DNA of 64,000 nucleotides from Oscillibacter sp. (GTDB lineage: Bacteria; Bacillota; Clostridia; Oscillospirales; Oscillospiraceae): NCBI GenBank assembly GCA_003539495.1, contig DPPB01000033.1:27659-91658 (forward strand), written 5' to 3'. This document shows, in pieces, positions 17,334-24,534 of the stretch. The stretch's first letter is position 1. Every line of letters starts with the position of its first letter. The translations under genes and the position numbers were made by a program. The notes under the pieces were generated by a model that saw nothing but the letters and a program-made list of their open reading frames with translations, had not been told where the DNA came from and searched no databases.

Positions 17334-18485
17334 ATGGAAACCGTGAAGTTATATTATGAAAATGCGTTTTTGCGGGAATTTGACGGGGTGGTGGTCGATT
17401 GCCGTCCCCAGGGCAAAAAATGGCTGGTCATCCTGGACCAAACCGCCTTCTACCCCGAGGGAGGCGGCCAGCCTGCCGACCATGGGATTTTAGGCGGCGC
17501 CAAGGTCACCGATGTCCACGAGCGGGACGGGGTGATTCTCCACACCTGCGACCGGGCCCTGCCCGAGGGTGAGACCGTCCACGGGGAGATCGACTGGCCC
17601 CGGCGCTTTGACCACATGCAGCAGCACTCCGGTGAGCACATCGTCAGCGGAATGCTCTGCGCCGCCTATAACTGCGACAACACCGGCTTTCACCTGGGGG
17701 AGGGCTCCGTCATCATCGACTACAACGCCGACATTCCCTGGGAGGGAGTGCTGGACATTGAGGCCCGGGCCAATCGCTATATCTGGGAAAACCATTCTCT
17801 GGTGACCCTCTATCCCACCGCCCAGGAGCTGGCCGCCCTCCCCTACCGCAGCAAGAAGGAGCTGACCGGCCAGGTGCGCATTACCCAATTTCCCGGGGCC
17901 GATATGTGCGCCTGCTGCGGAACCCATGTGTCCCGATCCGGCCAGGTGGGGCTGGTGAAATTCATCGGCTGGCAGAAATTCCGGGACGGCGTGCGCCTGG
18001 AGCTGCTGTGCGGCCAGCGGGCGCTGGAGTACCTCTCCCTGAGCTGGCAGCAAAACAGCGCCGTGGGCCGGGAGCTATCCGTGAAGCCCGACAAGACCGC
18101 CCAGGCCGTGGAGCGGCTGCTGGGCGAGGTACAGAGCCTGAAGGCCCGGTGCGCCGGGCTGGAGGAGGTGGAGTTCCATCGCCTGGCAGAGGAGCACCGG
18201 GGCGCAGGGAATGTGCTGCTGGTGCAGCCGCCCATGGAGCCGGACAGCGTGCGCCGGCTGTGCGACGCCGTGAGCCGCACCTGCAGCGGCCGGTGCGCCG
18301 TGTTCGCCGGGACAGACGGCGGGTACAAATACGCCGTCATCCACCCGGAGCAGGACATCACGCCCTTTATGAAAGCCATGAATGCCGCCCTCCGTGGCCG
18401 GGGCGGCGGACGGGACGGCTTTGCCCAGGGCAGCGCCGCCTGCACGGAGGAGGAAATTCGCCGTTTTTGGGCAGAAAATACATAA
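17334..18485 (+). CDS. Alanyl-tRNA editing protein (AlaX family, with DHHA1 domain)
   Basis: Trans-editing enzyme that hydrolyses mischarged Ser- or Gly-tRNA-Ala. The N-terminal OB-like segment (DQTAFYPEGGGQPAD) is followed by the editing domain with zinc ligands HMQQHSGEHIVSG and CACCGTHV. A C-terminal DHHA1 region follows (about 270-384), so this is a long AlaX (AlaX-L). The frame is open upstream to 17133, but ATG 17334 has AAAGGAG in front and starts the conserved domain. It stands alone between repeats and a terminator. Confidence 0.9.
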   Translation: METVKLYYENAFLREFDGVVVDCRPQGKKWLVILDQTAFYPEGGGQPADHGILGGAKVTDVHERDGVILHTCDRALPEGETVHGEIDWPRRFDHMQQHSGEHIVSGMLCAAYNCDNTGFHLGEGSVIIDYNADIPWEGVLDIEARANRYIWENHSLVTLYPTAQELAALPYRSKKELTGQVRITQFPGADMCACCGTHVSRSGQVGLVKFIGWQKFRDGVRLELLCGQRALEYLSLSWQQNSAVGRELSVKPDKTAQAVERLLGEVQSLKARCAGLEEVEFHRLAEEHRGAGNVLLVQPPMEPDSVRRLCDAVSRTCSGRCAVFAGTDGGYKYAVIHPEQDITPFMKAMNAALRGRGGGRDGFAQGSAACTEEEIRRFWAENT

Positions 18486-18493
18486 AATACGAA

Positions 18494-18540
18494 AAACGGC
18501 CGAAATAGATCCTATTTTTGGACTATTTCGGTCTTTTCTT
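18494..18540 (+). terminator. Intrinsic terminator after the AlaX gene
   Basis: The arms GGCCGAAATAG and CTATTTCGGTC face each other and are followed by TTTTCTTTT. Confidence 0.7.
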
Positions 18541-18594
18541 TTCATCGAAAGGATGTTATACTATTTTGACGTGAATCAAAATAAGAGGTAAGCT

Positions 18595-19992
18595 ATGCAA
18601 AACGAGAACAAGCTGGGCGTCATGCCCATTAAAAAACTGATTTGGAATATGTCGCTGCCCATCATCATTTCCATGCTGGTGCAGGCGCTGTATAACATTG
18701 TGGACAGCGTGTTCGTCTCCTGGGTCAGCGAGGCATCTCTGACCGCCGTGTCCCTGGCGTTTCCGGCGCAGAACCTGATGATTTCCCTGGCAGCGGGCAC
18801 CGCCGTGGGCGTCAATGCCCTCATGGGCCGGGCCCTGGGCGCCAAGGATCAAAAGCGGGCGGACACCGTGGCTATGAACGGCCTGTTTTTGGCCCTGGTG
18901 GGCTTTGTGCTGTGCGCGGTGCTGGGGCTGACGCTTTCGGACTTCTACTTCCGCAGTCAGACGGATGTGGAGGAGATCATCCAGATGGGCAACCAGTATC
19001 TGATGATCGTCATGGGCGCGTCCTTTGGCGCCTTCGGCCAAATGATGCTGGAGCGGCTGCTCCAGGGCACCGGACACAGCATTCTATCCATGTATACCCA
19101 GGGTGCCGGCGCCATTATTAACATCATTCTGGACCCCATTTTCATCTTCGTATTCAAGCTGGGCGTGGCGGGCGCGGCCATTGCCACCGTCATCGGGCAG
19201 ATTTTTGCCTGCGTCTTCGCCCTGGTGCTGAATCTGAAGAAAAACCCGGAGCTTCATCTGGTGTTCCGGGGCTTCCGGCCCAACTGGCGCATTATCGGCA
19301 GTATTTACGCCATCGGCCTGCCGTCGGTAGTGATGATGGCCATCGGCTCGGTGATGACCTTCCTCATGAACAAGATCCTCATCACCTATCACTCCGCCCG
19401 GGAGACCGCCGCCACAGCCTTCGGCATCTACTTCAAGCTCAACAGCTTTGTGTTCATGCCCGTGTTCGGCCTGAATAACGGCGTTATTCCCATCATCGCC
19501 TATAACTACGGCGCCCAGCAGCGCCGCCGCATGATCGAGACCGTCAAGCGCAGCACCGTCTATGCCTCCTGTGTGATGATTTTGGGCATGGTGATCTTCC
19601 AGCTCTTCCCCGGCCCCCTGCTGAAAATTTTCAAGGCCACGGACACCATGATGTCCGTGGGCATCCCGGCCCTGCGGATCATATCCCTGAGCTTTTGCAT
19701 GGCCGGGGCGTGCATTGCCTTGGGCGGCTGCTTCCAGGCATTGGGTAAGTCCATGTATTCGCTGATCGTGTCCTTCATCCGCCAGCTGGTGCTGCTGATC
19801 CCCGTGGCCTTCGTCCTGGCGCAGATCGGCCACAGCATGGGCAACGACAACCTGGTCTGGTGGTGCTATCCCATTTCGGAGATATTCTCTCTGCTCGTTT
19901 CGCTGCTGTGCTTCCGCCGGCTGCACCGCACCCTTATCTCCAAGCTGCCCGAGGACGGCCCGGCCCCTTGTGCCGGGGATCCTTCCATGTAA
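18595..19992 (+). CDS. MATE family multidrug/cation antiporter
   Basis: The product has 465 residues with twelve predicted membrane helices and the MATE pattern: two homologous halves, an N-terminal PLIISMLVQALYNIVDSVFV motif and AxNxGxQ-like features (NYGAQQRRR) in the second half. Such proteins export organic cations, drugs or toxic metabolites with Na+ or H+. The substrate cannot be predicted. It is monocistronic, with AAGAGG before ATG 18595 and a strong terminator after it. Confidence 0.92.
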   Translation: MQNENKLGVMPIKKLIWNMSLPIIISMLVQALYNIVDSVFVSWVSEASLTAVSLAFPAQNLMISLAAGTAVGVNALMGRALGAKDQKRADTVAMNGLFLALVGFVLCAVLGLTLSDFYFRSQTDVEEIIQMGNQYLMIVMGASFGAFGQMMLERLLQGTGHSILSMYTQGAGAIINIILDPIFIFVFKLGVAGAAIATVIGQIFACVFALVLNLKKNPELHLVFRGFRPNWRIIGSIYAIGLPSVVMMAIGSVMTFLMNKILITYHSARETAATAFGIYFKLNSFVFMPVFGLNNGVIPIIAYNYGAQQRRRMIETVKRSTVYASCVMILGMVIFQLFPGPLLKIFKATDTMMSVGIPALRIISLSFCMAGACIALGGCFQALGKSMYSLIVSFIRQLVLLIPVAFVLAQIGHSMGNDNLVWWCYPISEIFSLLVSLLCFRRLHRTLISKLPEDGPAPCAGDPSM

Positions 19993-20023
19993 AATTTGGG
20001 CCACACAGCTGTAAAACAGCAAC

Positions 20024-20065
20024 TCGCCGCGCCGGTATTCATGCCGGTGCGGCGATGGTTTTTTT
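20024..20065 (+). terminator. Intrinsic terminator after the MATE gene
   Basis: TCGCCGCGCCGG ... CCGGTGCGGCGA hairpin followed by seven T. Confidence 0.8.
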
Positions 20066-20212
20066 GGGCCGAAGCTCAAGTATCCCAGCCCACTCTGCAT
20101 CCCATGCAAGCCCTGCCACTGCGCACCGGTGCGTCGATCCATAATCCTCATCCATGCGCAAATCCAATATGCGCCTCCCACTGACACACCCTCGGCCTCC
20201 CATAAAAGAAAT

Positions 20213-20251
20213 GCAAAGCCGCCGCTTCTGGAGTAAGCGGCGGCTTTGCAT
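20213..20251 (-). terminator. Terminator of the 26-residue peptide gene
   Basis: Perfect stem GCAAAGCCGCCGCTT/AAGCGGCGGCTTTGC. Read on the minus strand it is followed by a T-rich tract (ATTTCTTTTAT), but on the plus strand by AAAAGGGG, so it terminates leftward transcription. Confidence 0.75.
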
Positions 20252-20305
20252 TAAAAGGGGAAAGGGAAGAATATGCTTGGAAAAGAAAAGGTAAATCTTA
20301 ATTTA

Positions 20306-20386
20306 TTACTTGCTTGTTGCAGCAGACACAACACCCACGATTACCAAGATACCGGCCAAAGCGGCCAAAATGATGTTCAATACCAT
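20306..20386 (-). CDS. 26-residue hydrophobic membrane peptide
   Basis: ATG at 20386 (complement) is preceded by AGGAGGTCAGAACT, a near-perfect ribosome site. It opens a frame beginning MVLNIILAALAGILVIVG and ending in ...SAATSK, then TAA at 20306-20308. About 20 uninterrupted hydrophobic residues and a C-terminal Lys predict a single membrane helix. A promoter (20438-20467, complement) and a minus-strand terminator (20213-20251) bracket it, making a stand-alone unit of about 220 nt. The size resembles small toxins and regulatory membrane peptides, but no family was recognised. It diverges from the LysR gene. Confidence 0.65.
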   Translation of the reverse strand: MVLNIILAALAGILVIVGVVSAATSK

Positions 20387-20437
20387 AGTTCTGACCTCCT
20401 ATTTCGATTTTTGATTTTCGTAAGCTTACTGGTTGAT

Positions 20438-20467
20438 TTTATATTAGCAGAAACTTAGCAATATGTA
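20438..20467 (-). promoter_or_regulatory. Predicted promoter of the 26-residue peptide gene
   Basis: On the minus strand, TTTACA (20462-20467) and TATAAA (20438-20443) are 18 bp apart, about 50 bp before the ATG. Confidence 0.5.
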
Positions 20468-20556
20468 AAACGAATCTTATTCATCATTTCCATGAAATTT
20501 TGTTGTGCCTGCAGGCAAACTGTGTTACACTGGGGGTGCAAAGGAGGGCGAGGCAC

Positions 20557-21441
20557 ATGAACATGGGAAAATATCAGGTGTTTTTGCGGGTAGCCGCCTG
20601 CGGCGGCTTCACTCGGGCGGCGGAGGAGCTGCATTTCACACAATCCGGCGTCAGCCACACCATAGCGACCCTGGAATCGGAGCTGGGGGTGCCGCTGTTC
20701 GTGCGCAACCGGAGCGGCGTGACCCTCACGGCGGACGGCCGGGCGCTGCTGCCCTACATACAGACCCTGTGCGACGACGCCCTCCGGCTGGAGCAAAAGG
20801 CCGCCGACCTCCGGGGCATGGAGACCGGCCTGGTGCGGGTGGCCACCTTCAACAGTGTGTCCGTGCAGTGGCTGCCGTATCTGCTGAAATCCTTCCGGGC
20901 AGAGCACCCGCACATTGAGTTTGAGCTGCTGCCCTTTGTGGAAAATGCGGAGCTGGAGGAGGCGGTGCTTAGCGGCCAGGCGGATTGCTGCTTCGTCAGC
21001 CTGCCCACAACCCAAGCCCTGGACACCTGGCTGCTGCACCGGGACCAGTGGCAGGTCATTGTTTCCTATGGCCATCCCCTGGCCGGGCGGGACCCCTTCC
21101 CCTTAGAGGCTCTGTCCACAGAGCCGTTTATCTATCTGCAGGAGGGGGATGACTACGAGGTGCAGGCCGTGCTGGACCGCCTGCAGGTGCGGCCCAACAT
21201 CCAGTATATCCTGCGGGATGACCTGTCCATCCTGGCCATGGTGTCCAACAATTTGGGCATCAGCATCATGCCGGAGCTGGAGCTGGAGCACTGCCCCTAT
21301 CCCCTGGTGGCCTGCCCCCTGCCCCAGACGTTTTACCGGAACATCGGCATCGGAGTAAAGGACAAGACCGCCCTTTCCCTGTCTACCCGGCGGTTTGTGG
21401 AGCACACCCGCCGCTGGGTGGCCACCCACTATGGCCAGTGA
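20557..21441 (+). CDS. LysR-type transcriptional regulator
   Basis: The 294-residue product has an N-terminal winged HTH (about 1-65: YQVFLRVAACGGFTRAAEELHFTQSGVSHTIATLE) and a C-terminal periplasmic-binding-like effector domain (about 90-290). The effector is unknown. ATG 20557 is chosen because AAGGAGG lies 10 bp before and the HTH then starts at the usual distance. A promoter TTGTGC-N17-TACACT fits just upstream. LysR proteins often control a divergent gene, and here the divergent gene encodes the 26-residue membrane peptide. Confidence 0.9.
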   Translation: MNMGKYQVFLRVAACGGFTRAAEELHFTQSGVSHTIATLESELGVPLFVRNRSGVTLTADGRALLPYIQTLCDDALRLEQKAADLRGMETGLVRVATFNSVSVQWLPYLLKSFRAEHPHIEFELLPFVENAELEEAVLSGQADCCFVSLPTTQALDTWLLHRDQWQVIVSYGHPLAGRDPFPLEALSTEPFIYLQEGDDYEVQAVLDRLQVRPNIQYILRDDLSILAMVSNNLGISIMPELELEHCPYPLVACPLPQTFYRNIGIGVKDKTALSLSTRRFVEHTRRWVATHYGQ

Positions 21442-21482
21442 GCGGCTGCGGCAGATAGCCAGCCAAATTACACTTCCCCCTC

Positions 21483-21607
21483 AAAAAAGAAACCGCCACC
21501 GTGAGGGTGGCGGTTTCTATGAAACTTTAATTTCACGTCGTTAGGGCCAACCGCCTGTGGCAGCACCCTTTCTATGCGCATGATAGCAGAAATATCCGTC
21601 CTGTCAA
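21483..21607 (-). ncRNA. Putative small RNA, copy 1 (paralogue of 38248-38373)
   Basis: On the minus strand there is TTGACA (21602-21607), a 16-bp spacer, TATCAT (21580-21585), then about 90 nt ending in a strong GC hairpin (21487-21518) with a T6 run. The transcript would start near 21573 with AGAAAGGGTGCTGCCACAGG. The same architecture and sequence recur at 38248-38373. There is no open reading frame with a ribosome site. The hairpin may also end nadE transcripts. Confidence 0.6.
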
Positions 21608-21642
21608 GTATAGGTGCAGTGGCGGTGCGGATTTTTCCAGCC

Positions 21643-22413
21643 TTACTTATAGTAGTCCGTCTCCTCCTCCAGAGCCATAGGCAGACCGTTGTGATACACG
21701 GGGATGGTGGTGAACTTAAAACGGCTGGCCCTGTGCTTCCGGTCGATCTGCTCCCTGATCTCCGGGTCGCACACACCCCGGCGCACATATTCGTTCACGG
21801 CGTGGTAGGTAAAGCCCAGGTTATCCTCGTCCGTGAGACCGGTGAGCCCGTCAGAGGGCGGCTTCTGCAGAAAATGCTCCGGCAGCCCCAAAGCCCGGCC
21901 CAGGGCAATGACCTCCTCGGTGGTATACATGCCCAGGGGGGAGAAGGCCCCGGCGCTGTCGCCATAAATGGTGCAGTAGCCCACCCAATCCTCAGAGAGG
22001 TTGGAGGTGTTGATCACCGTGCCGCCGGGCAAGCTCTGTGCCACGGCGTAGAGGGTGGACATGCGGATGCGGGAGGGCAGATTCACCGTAGTCTGGCGGC
22101 TGGGCGTAAACCCCGCCTTCTCCATCTCGGTCAGGACGCCCTGCACCGCGCCCTGAATGTTGATGGTGCAGTGGGGGATCTGCAGGTGCTCCACCAGGGC
22201 CTGGGAAAAGTCAATATCCGGCTGCACGCCGTTGGGCATGAGCACACCATAGACATTCTCCCGACCATAGGCCGCCACAGCCAGGGCCGCCACGGTGGAG
22301 CTGTCCTTGCCGCCGGAGATGCCGATGACCGCGGTCTTGCCGTGGCAGCTTTGCATCATTTCATTCATCCATTCCAGTAGGCCAGCCAGCTGCATGTGGG
22401 GATTAAAATCCAT
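21643..22413 (-). CDS. nadE: NH3-dependent NAD+ synthetase
   Basis: Last step of NAD synthesis: deamido-NAD + ATP + NH3. The 256-residue protein has the PP-loop SGGKDS at 33-38. It also shows NTSNLSEDWVGY and GDSAGAFSPLG, typical of the synthetase domain. There is no glutaminase domain, so free ammonia or a partner supplies nitrogen. The open frame continues upstream to 22533, but ATG at 22413 fits domain start and ribosome site. It is transcribed toward the LysR gene, with a hairpin between them. Confidence 0.92.
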   Translation of the reverse strand: MDFNPHMQLAGLLEWMNEMMQSCHGKTAVIGISGGKDSSTVAALAVAAYGRENVYGVLMPNGVQPDIDFSQALVEHLQIPHCTINIQGAVQGVLTEMEKAGFTPSRQTTVNLPSRIRMSTLYAVAQSLPGGTVINTSNLSEDWVGYCTIYGDSAGAFSPLGMYTTEEVIALGRALGLPEHFLQKPPSDGLTGLTDEDNLGFTYHAVNEYVRRGVCDPEIREQIDRKHRASRFKFTTIPVYHNGLPMALEEETDYYK

Positions 22414-22555
22414 AAAAATGCGCCTCCCTATATTATTAATGGGGCTATTGTACGGCATCGGACGGCAAATTGCAAGCGGCTGTGAAATTTTCTGCATAAA
22501 TGTCGCGCCAAAAAGGCTTACAGGAAAGTCCATTAGGAGCTTTTGTCAAATACAG

Positions 22556-22592
22556 GAAAGCCCCCCAGCTTTAAACTGGGGGGCTTTCCTGT
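22556..22592. terminator. Hairpin between rnhA and nadE
   Basis: GGAAAGCCCCCCAG ... CTGGGGGGCTTTCC perfect stem. It lies downstream of rnhA (minus). T-runs on both sides are weak. Confidence 0.6.
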
Positions 22593-22709
22593 TGTGTGTT
22601 AGGAGAGAGAGAGAAAATCACTTAAGGAAAGGTTCTTTGTATGCTCATATACTACTTTGTAAATATGGCAAAACAATAAATTCCCGGTGAACAAATTATG
22701 AACAATTTC

Positions 22710-23144
22710 TCAATGTTTCCGGCTCTCGGCCACAGCCAGCTGGTCGCAGCGATTATTTTTGGCGTTGGAGGCGTGACCCTTGACCCAGTGATACCGGACC
22801 TCATGCCGGGCAATAAGAGGGAGCAGCTGCTCCCAGAGGTCCACGTTCAAGGCAGGCTTTTTATCGCTCTTGATCCAGCCCTTTTTCTGCCAGCCATAGA
22901 CCCAGCCCTTGGACAAGGCATCAATAACGTACTTGCTGTCGCTGTAAAGCTCTACCACGCAGGGCTCCTTCAAAAGCGACAGAGCCTCGATGACACCGGT
23001 GAGCTCCATGCGGTTGTTAGTGGTCTCCGCCGCGCCGCCGGAAATCTCCTTTTCCACGCCGTTCCACTCCAAAATGGCCCCCCAGCCCCCGGGACCGGGA
23101 TTGCCAGAGCAAGCGCCGTCGGTGTAAATGGTTACTGTTTTCAT
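22710..23144 (-). CDS. rnhA: Ribonuclease HI
   Basis: Degrades the RNA strand of RNA-DNA hybrids. The product has 144 residues. The acidic active-site residues are all visible: Asp in TDGACSGNPGPGGWG, Glu in NNRMEL, Asp in YSDSKYV, and Asp in NNRCDQLA. The WVKGHASN loop with its catalytic His is present. It is a stand-alone gene; the region upstream is filled with A- and B-type repeats. Confidence 0.96.
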   Translation of the reverse strand: MKTVTIYTDGACSGNPGPGGWGAILEWNGVEKEISGGAAETTNNRMELTGVIEALSLLKEPCVVELYSDSKYVIDALSKGWVYGWQKKGWIKSDKKPALNVDLWEQLLPLIARHEVRYHWVKGHASNAKNNRCDQLAVAESRKH

Positions 23145-23164
23145 AATAGCTCCTTGCGAATGCT

Positions 23165-23516
23165 TTTGTCATTGCGAGACCAGTTCGCAGACTGGTCGTG
23201 GCAATCCGTTCCCCACGCGGCGGGGTGTAGGCACCCCGCCCTACGGATAAAAGAAAACCTCTGTAGGGCAGGGCCCGCGTGCCCTGCCGGAAGGGTTCCG
23301 TGGCTGACAGGCGGCGGGCTGAGGGCAGCCCGCCCTACGGATAGTAGGAAAATTTATGCAAGCCCAGGTTCGGGCCGTCGGGACGCCGGCCCCTACAGGC
23401 AAAAACAAAAAGTGCTTGCGGTCGGGCCGATGTGGGCATCGGCCCCTACGGAATCAAGCTTCTGGCTTTGCGTAGGGCGGCGTGGAGCGGGACGATGCAG
23501 GCATCGCCCTGCACGG
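23165..23516. repeat. A- and B-type repeat cluster between rnhA and trmO
   Basis: No gene fits in this gap. It contains an A element (GTCATTGCGAGACCAG ... CTGGTCGTGGCAATCC, 23170-23206) and then at least four B palindromes (GTAGGGCAGGGC ... GCCCTGCC; GATGTGGGCATCG; GATGCAGGCATCG). Confidence 0.75.
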
Positions 23517-23518
23517 CA

Positions 23519-24193
23519 TTAATCCTCCACCGCCAGGACGGTGAGTACCTCGTTCTGCACAGTAAACCTCACGTTTTTTCCGGCAAAGGCCAGGCCATAG
23601 ACCCGCTCCGGGTCCTCCTGATACCGGGGCCGGGGATCGCAGGCCAGCACGCCCATAAGTCCCGCCCGCTGCTCCTCATTCAATCCCGCCAGCAGGGCCT
23701 CCTCACACGCCACCTGCAGGGTCTGTCCGTCCAATGGGTCAGTAAACCCGCCGGTGGCCTCGGGGTGGCAATCGGCATAGGGCAGGTAGGGCTTGATGTC
23801 CAGGATCGGCGTGCCGTCCACCAGGTCGGCGCCGCTGACGTCAAGGACCGGGCCCAGCTTCTCCTCCTGCCGCACCCCCTCCAGCTTCACGCAGGACAGG
23901 CCTATGGCATTGGGCCGAAAGGGCGACCGGGTGGCAAACACGCCCATGCGCCGGTTGCCCCCCAGCCGGGGCGGGCGCACCGTAGGCGACCAGCCCTCCC
24001 GCACCGCCTGATGAAACTGAAAGATCAGCCACAGGTGGGAAAAGCCCTCCAGCCCCCGCAGGGCGTCCGGATTGCGGTACGCCGGCTCAAACACGATGGT
24101 TCCCCGGAGCTGGGGCACCAGGCCGCTCTGCCGGGGTACGCCGAATTTTTCAGGCAGCTCTGTGCGGATGCGGGCGATGATATTCACGGTCAT
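23519..24193 (-). CDS. trmO: tRNA (N6-threonylcarbamoyladenosine37-N6)-methyltransferase TrmO
   Basis: SAM-dependent enzyme of the TrmO/VirR-like (TsaA) family that adds a methyl group to t6A37 of some tRNAs. The product has 224 residues. Typical segments are ARIRTELPEKFGVPRQSGLVPQLRGTIVFEP, GFSHLWLIFQFH, GVFATRSPFRPNAIGLS and VDGTPILDIKPYLPYAD. The frame is open further upstream to 24346, but ATG 24193 starts the domain. The upstream small membrane protein ends 2 bp before this start, suggesting coupling. Confidence 0.9.
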   Translation of the reverse strand: MTVNIIARIRTELPEKFGVPRQSGLVPQLRGTIVFEPAYRNPDALRGLEGFSHLWLIFQFHQAVREGWSPTVRPPRLGGNRRMGVFATRSPFRPNAIGLSCVKLEGVRQEEKLGPVLDVSGADLVDGTPILDIKPYLPYADCHPEATGGFTDPLDGQTLQVACEEALLAGLNEEQRAGLMGVLACDPRPRYQEDPERVYGLAFAGKNVRFTVQNEVLTVLAVED

Positions 24194-24195
24194 CC

Positions 24196-24531
24196 TCACT
24201 TCCTCCGGCCGGTATCGGTCAGGTGGGCGCGGATGTCCTTGGGCAGGCGCAGCAGGCGCACCGCCTCCCCCGCCACGATGATGGCCATGCACGCCACCAC
24301 GAAATAGATGTTCTGCCACCTGATAGCCGACAGGAACACCAGGCACAGTATCACCAGCAGCAGCCCGTGGATGCGGCGGTTACCTGCCTCGATGCGCTGC
24401 AGCTCCTCACTTTTGAAATAGATGACTCTGTCATATTCAAACTCCGCCCTGGAGGCGGCGTCACTATAAAGGGTCTTGGTGAAATACTGCCACCGGGTCA
24501 GGGGCGCCACTCTCTCCCGTTTCCTTCCCAT
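24196..24531 (-). CDS. Small two-helix membrane protein of unknown function
   Basis: The 111-residue product has a basic N-terminus (MGRKRERVAPLTRW), an amphipathic middle with many charged residues, and two hydrophobic segments at about 55-70 and 75-92, ending in a basic tail. No family recognised. It is squeezed between gyrA (3 bp upstream) and trmO (2 bp downstream) on the same strand, so it is probably co-translated with both. Function unknown. Confidence 0.65.
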   Translation of the reverse strand: MGRKRERVAPLTRWQYFTKTLYSDAASRAEFEYDRVIYFKSEELQRIEAGNRRIHGLLLVILCLVFLSAIRWQNIYFVVACMAIIVAGEAVRLLRLPKDIRAHLTDTGRRK

Positions 24532-24534
24532 CGT

